DNA from: Salvia splendens
Taxonomy: Eukaryota; Streptophyta; Magnoliopsida; Lamiales; Lamiaceae
DNA: 64,000 nt
Assembly (NCBI RefSeq): GCF_004379255.2
Contig: NC_056041.1
Span: forward strand, 3,410,001-3,474,000
Direction: 5' to 3'
The position numbers were made by a program, and so were the translations under genes. Below, piece by piece: positions 62,808 to 64,000 of this stretch. The notes under the pieces were generated by a model that saw only the letters and a list, made by a program, of their open reading frames with translations, did no database searches and was not told where the DNA came from. Within the stretch, counting starts at the first letter, position 1; each line of letters begins with the position of its first letter.

Positions 62808-64000
62808 ACAATATAAATCTCTCTCTACTTGTGATAATTACAAAATTGTGTATTATGCATGGGCATGGATGTCAGCTACAAATTCTTTTGCTAAGGAATT
62901 GAACAAATGGAATTAGCTGTATTTTCTTAAAGTGAATTGTTTTATAAACTCGAGATGGTTTTTAATTAGTACTCAAATGTAGAGCTATAATAATATTTTA
63001 GTTTTGTTTGTTTTACAATATGCGCAATAGAATTCATTCGAGTCATCTTAGTGAGGATTTAATTCATGCATTTATTGATAGAATAATAGGATGTAGATGT
63101 AATACTACTATATATAGTTGAGGGATTCACATTAATTGACTCGTCTACACATTGTTTCACATCAAGCATAGGCATAAGTATACCATAAAACGTTCACATA
63201 AGTAATCACAATTCGTCACATATAACAACAATAATATCAAGTGATAATCGTCATTTAAATCACTAGAAACACCTTCACCTTGTATTACCAGTAGCAGCAT
63301 TGTTGGGAGGAGAGGGAAGAAGGGCGGCAGTGGTGAAAACTACTGGCGACGCAAATGAAGAGGAAGAAGAAGAAGAAGAAGAAGAAGAAGAAGAAGAAGA
63401 AGAAGAAGAAGAAGAAGAAGAAGAAGAAGAAGAAGAAGAAGAAGAAGAAGAAGAAGAAGAAGAAGGAAATCGAGAGAAAGAATTGCGTGTGCTAACTACA
63501 ACAAATTTTAGCTAGGATGAATTATTTTGGGATTTGATTTGCTTCTCCCTTGTTTATCTTTTGACCAATTTTCTTTCTTGACTCTGAGTTCAACTACAAC
63601 AAAAAAAATTCAAACCCTTCATTTTCAATCGAAAAAATAAATTTTGCCTAATCCTATATTTTTGGTATTACAATAGGGGCTATCTATATCCATTTAGGTC
63701 AATAATTGTAAACAGTTCGTGATTACGAAATTGCGTATTATGCTTGGGCATGTTTGTTACCTAATTCTTCTTTTGGGAATTGAATAAACGGTCAAATTTG
63801 TGTGTGTTTTTTTTGAAGGTTAATTGCTTTATAAATGAAACAAGATTGTGGCCATGAAAAAAAACCCAACTTTTGTTAATAATTGCAAATTCGACGCACA
63901 AAAATTGCCAGTTTTATTATTATTACCAAGGAGGATCACGTATAACATCTTATGGATCCCACCATCACTTATCATGTTTGTGTGTGTAGCATGAGATAAT
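62808..64000. other. 3' flank with microsatellite
   Basis: Downstream of the sugar transferase. AT-rich, apart from the GAA microsatellite at 63361-63465. The poly-Glu reading frame 63300-63515 across it starts at a TTG codon and has no other support as a gene. Confidence 0.55.
63361..63465. repeat. (GAA)n microsatellite, ~34 units
   Basis: Essentially uninterrupted GAA/AAG triplets over about 105 bp, all purine on the + strand. Such tracts can form triplex DNA and mutate quickly in length. Confidence 0.97.

Noticed and set aside
63300..63515. Poly-glutamate ORF
   Set aside because: Simple GAA microsatellite, TTG start, no homology outside the repeat.

Overview
The window is nuclear DNA from a flowering plant, a eudicot and probably an asterid. 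Genes have many short introns with GT-AG borders, intergenic DNA is AT-rich, and several proteins are plant-specific (USP-domain receptor-like kinase, GPI-anchored GH17 glucanase with an X8 domain, plant DUF599/DUF1218/DUF1997 proteins, type-B G-gamma). Small plant transposons are abundant: Stowaway-type MITEs, a TRIM, a PIF/Harbinger derivative and a Mutator-like foldback. Lamiales would fit, but the sequence alone does not settle the genus.

Layout. 1-2738: AT-rich DNA with a 145-bp tandem duplication. 2739-5420 (-): decayed USP-domain protein kinase with at least two frame breaks. 5914-6867 (-): intronless GT64 glycosyltransferase. 8342-10674 (+): DUF599 membrane protein whose single intron holds a complete TRIM and a Stowaway MITE. 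10675-16616: MITE-rich spacer. 16617-21506 (+): 13-exon coiled-coil membrane protein. 23407-32716 (-): 14-exon DCAF1, the CUL4-DDB1 substrate receptor, with two transposons in its first intron. 33657-36129 (-): plastid SufC/ABCI6. 37153-40047 (+): endonuclease V. 40552-42088 (-): GH17-X8 glucanase. 44934-46346 (+): DUF1218 protein. 48034-50335 (-): DUF1997 protein. 50652-51645: PIF/Harbinger derivative with a transposase fragment. 51935-54787 (-): organellar RsmH/MraW (CMAL) rRNA methyltransferase. 55380-56465 (+): G-protein gamma subunit without a CaaX box. 57600-58274: truncated pseudogene copy of the next gene. 60480-62807 (+): intact nucleotide-diphospho-sugar transferase. 62808-64000: spacer with a long GAA microsatellite.

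The genes do not form a pathway: this is ordinary euchromatin. From memory, the run DCAF1 - endonuclease V - GH17 - DUF1218 - DUF1997, with DUF599, the coiled-coil protein and the USP kinase on the other side, matches homologues clustered on Arabidopsis chromosome 4 (around At4g31115-At4g31340), so most of the window looks like an old conserved block. I found no new multi-gene system. The points most worth a second look are the kinase pseudogene, the foldback element in DCAF1 intron 1, the transposon-packed DUF599 intron, the unusual in-frame first intron and missing CaaX box of the G-gamma gene, and the partial duplication of the sugar transferase.

Exon borders were placed by eye from GT/GC-AG signals and reading phase. 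In every complete multi-exon model the exon lengths add to a multiple of three, but none has been checked against transcripts.
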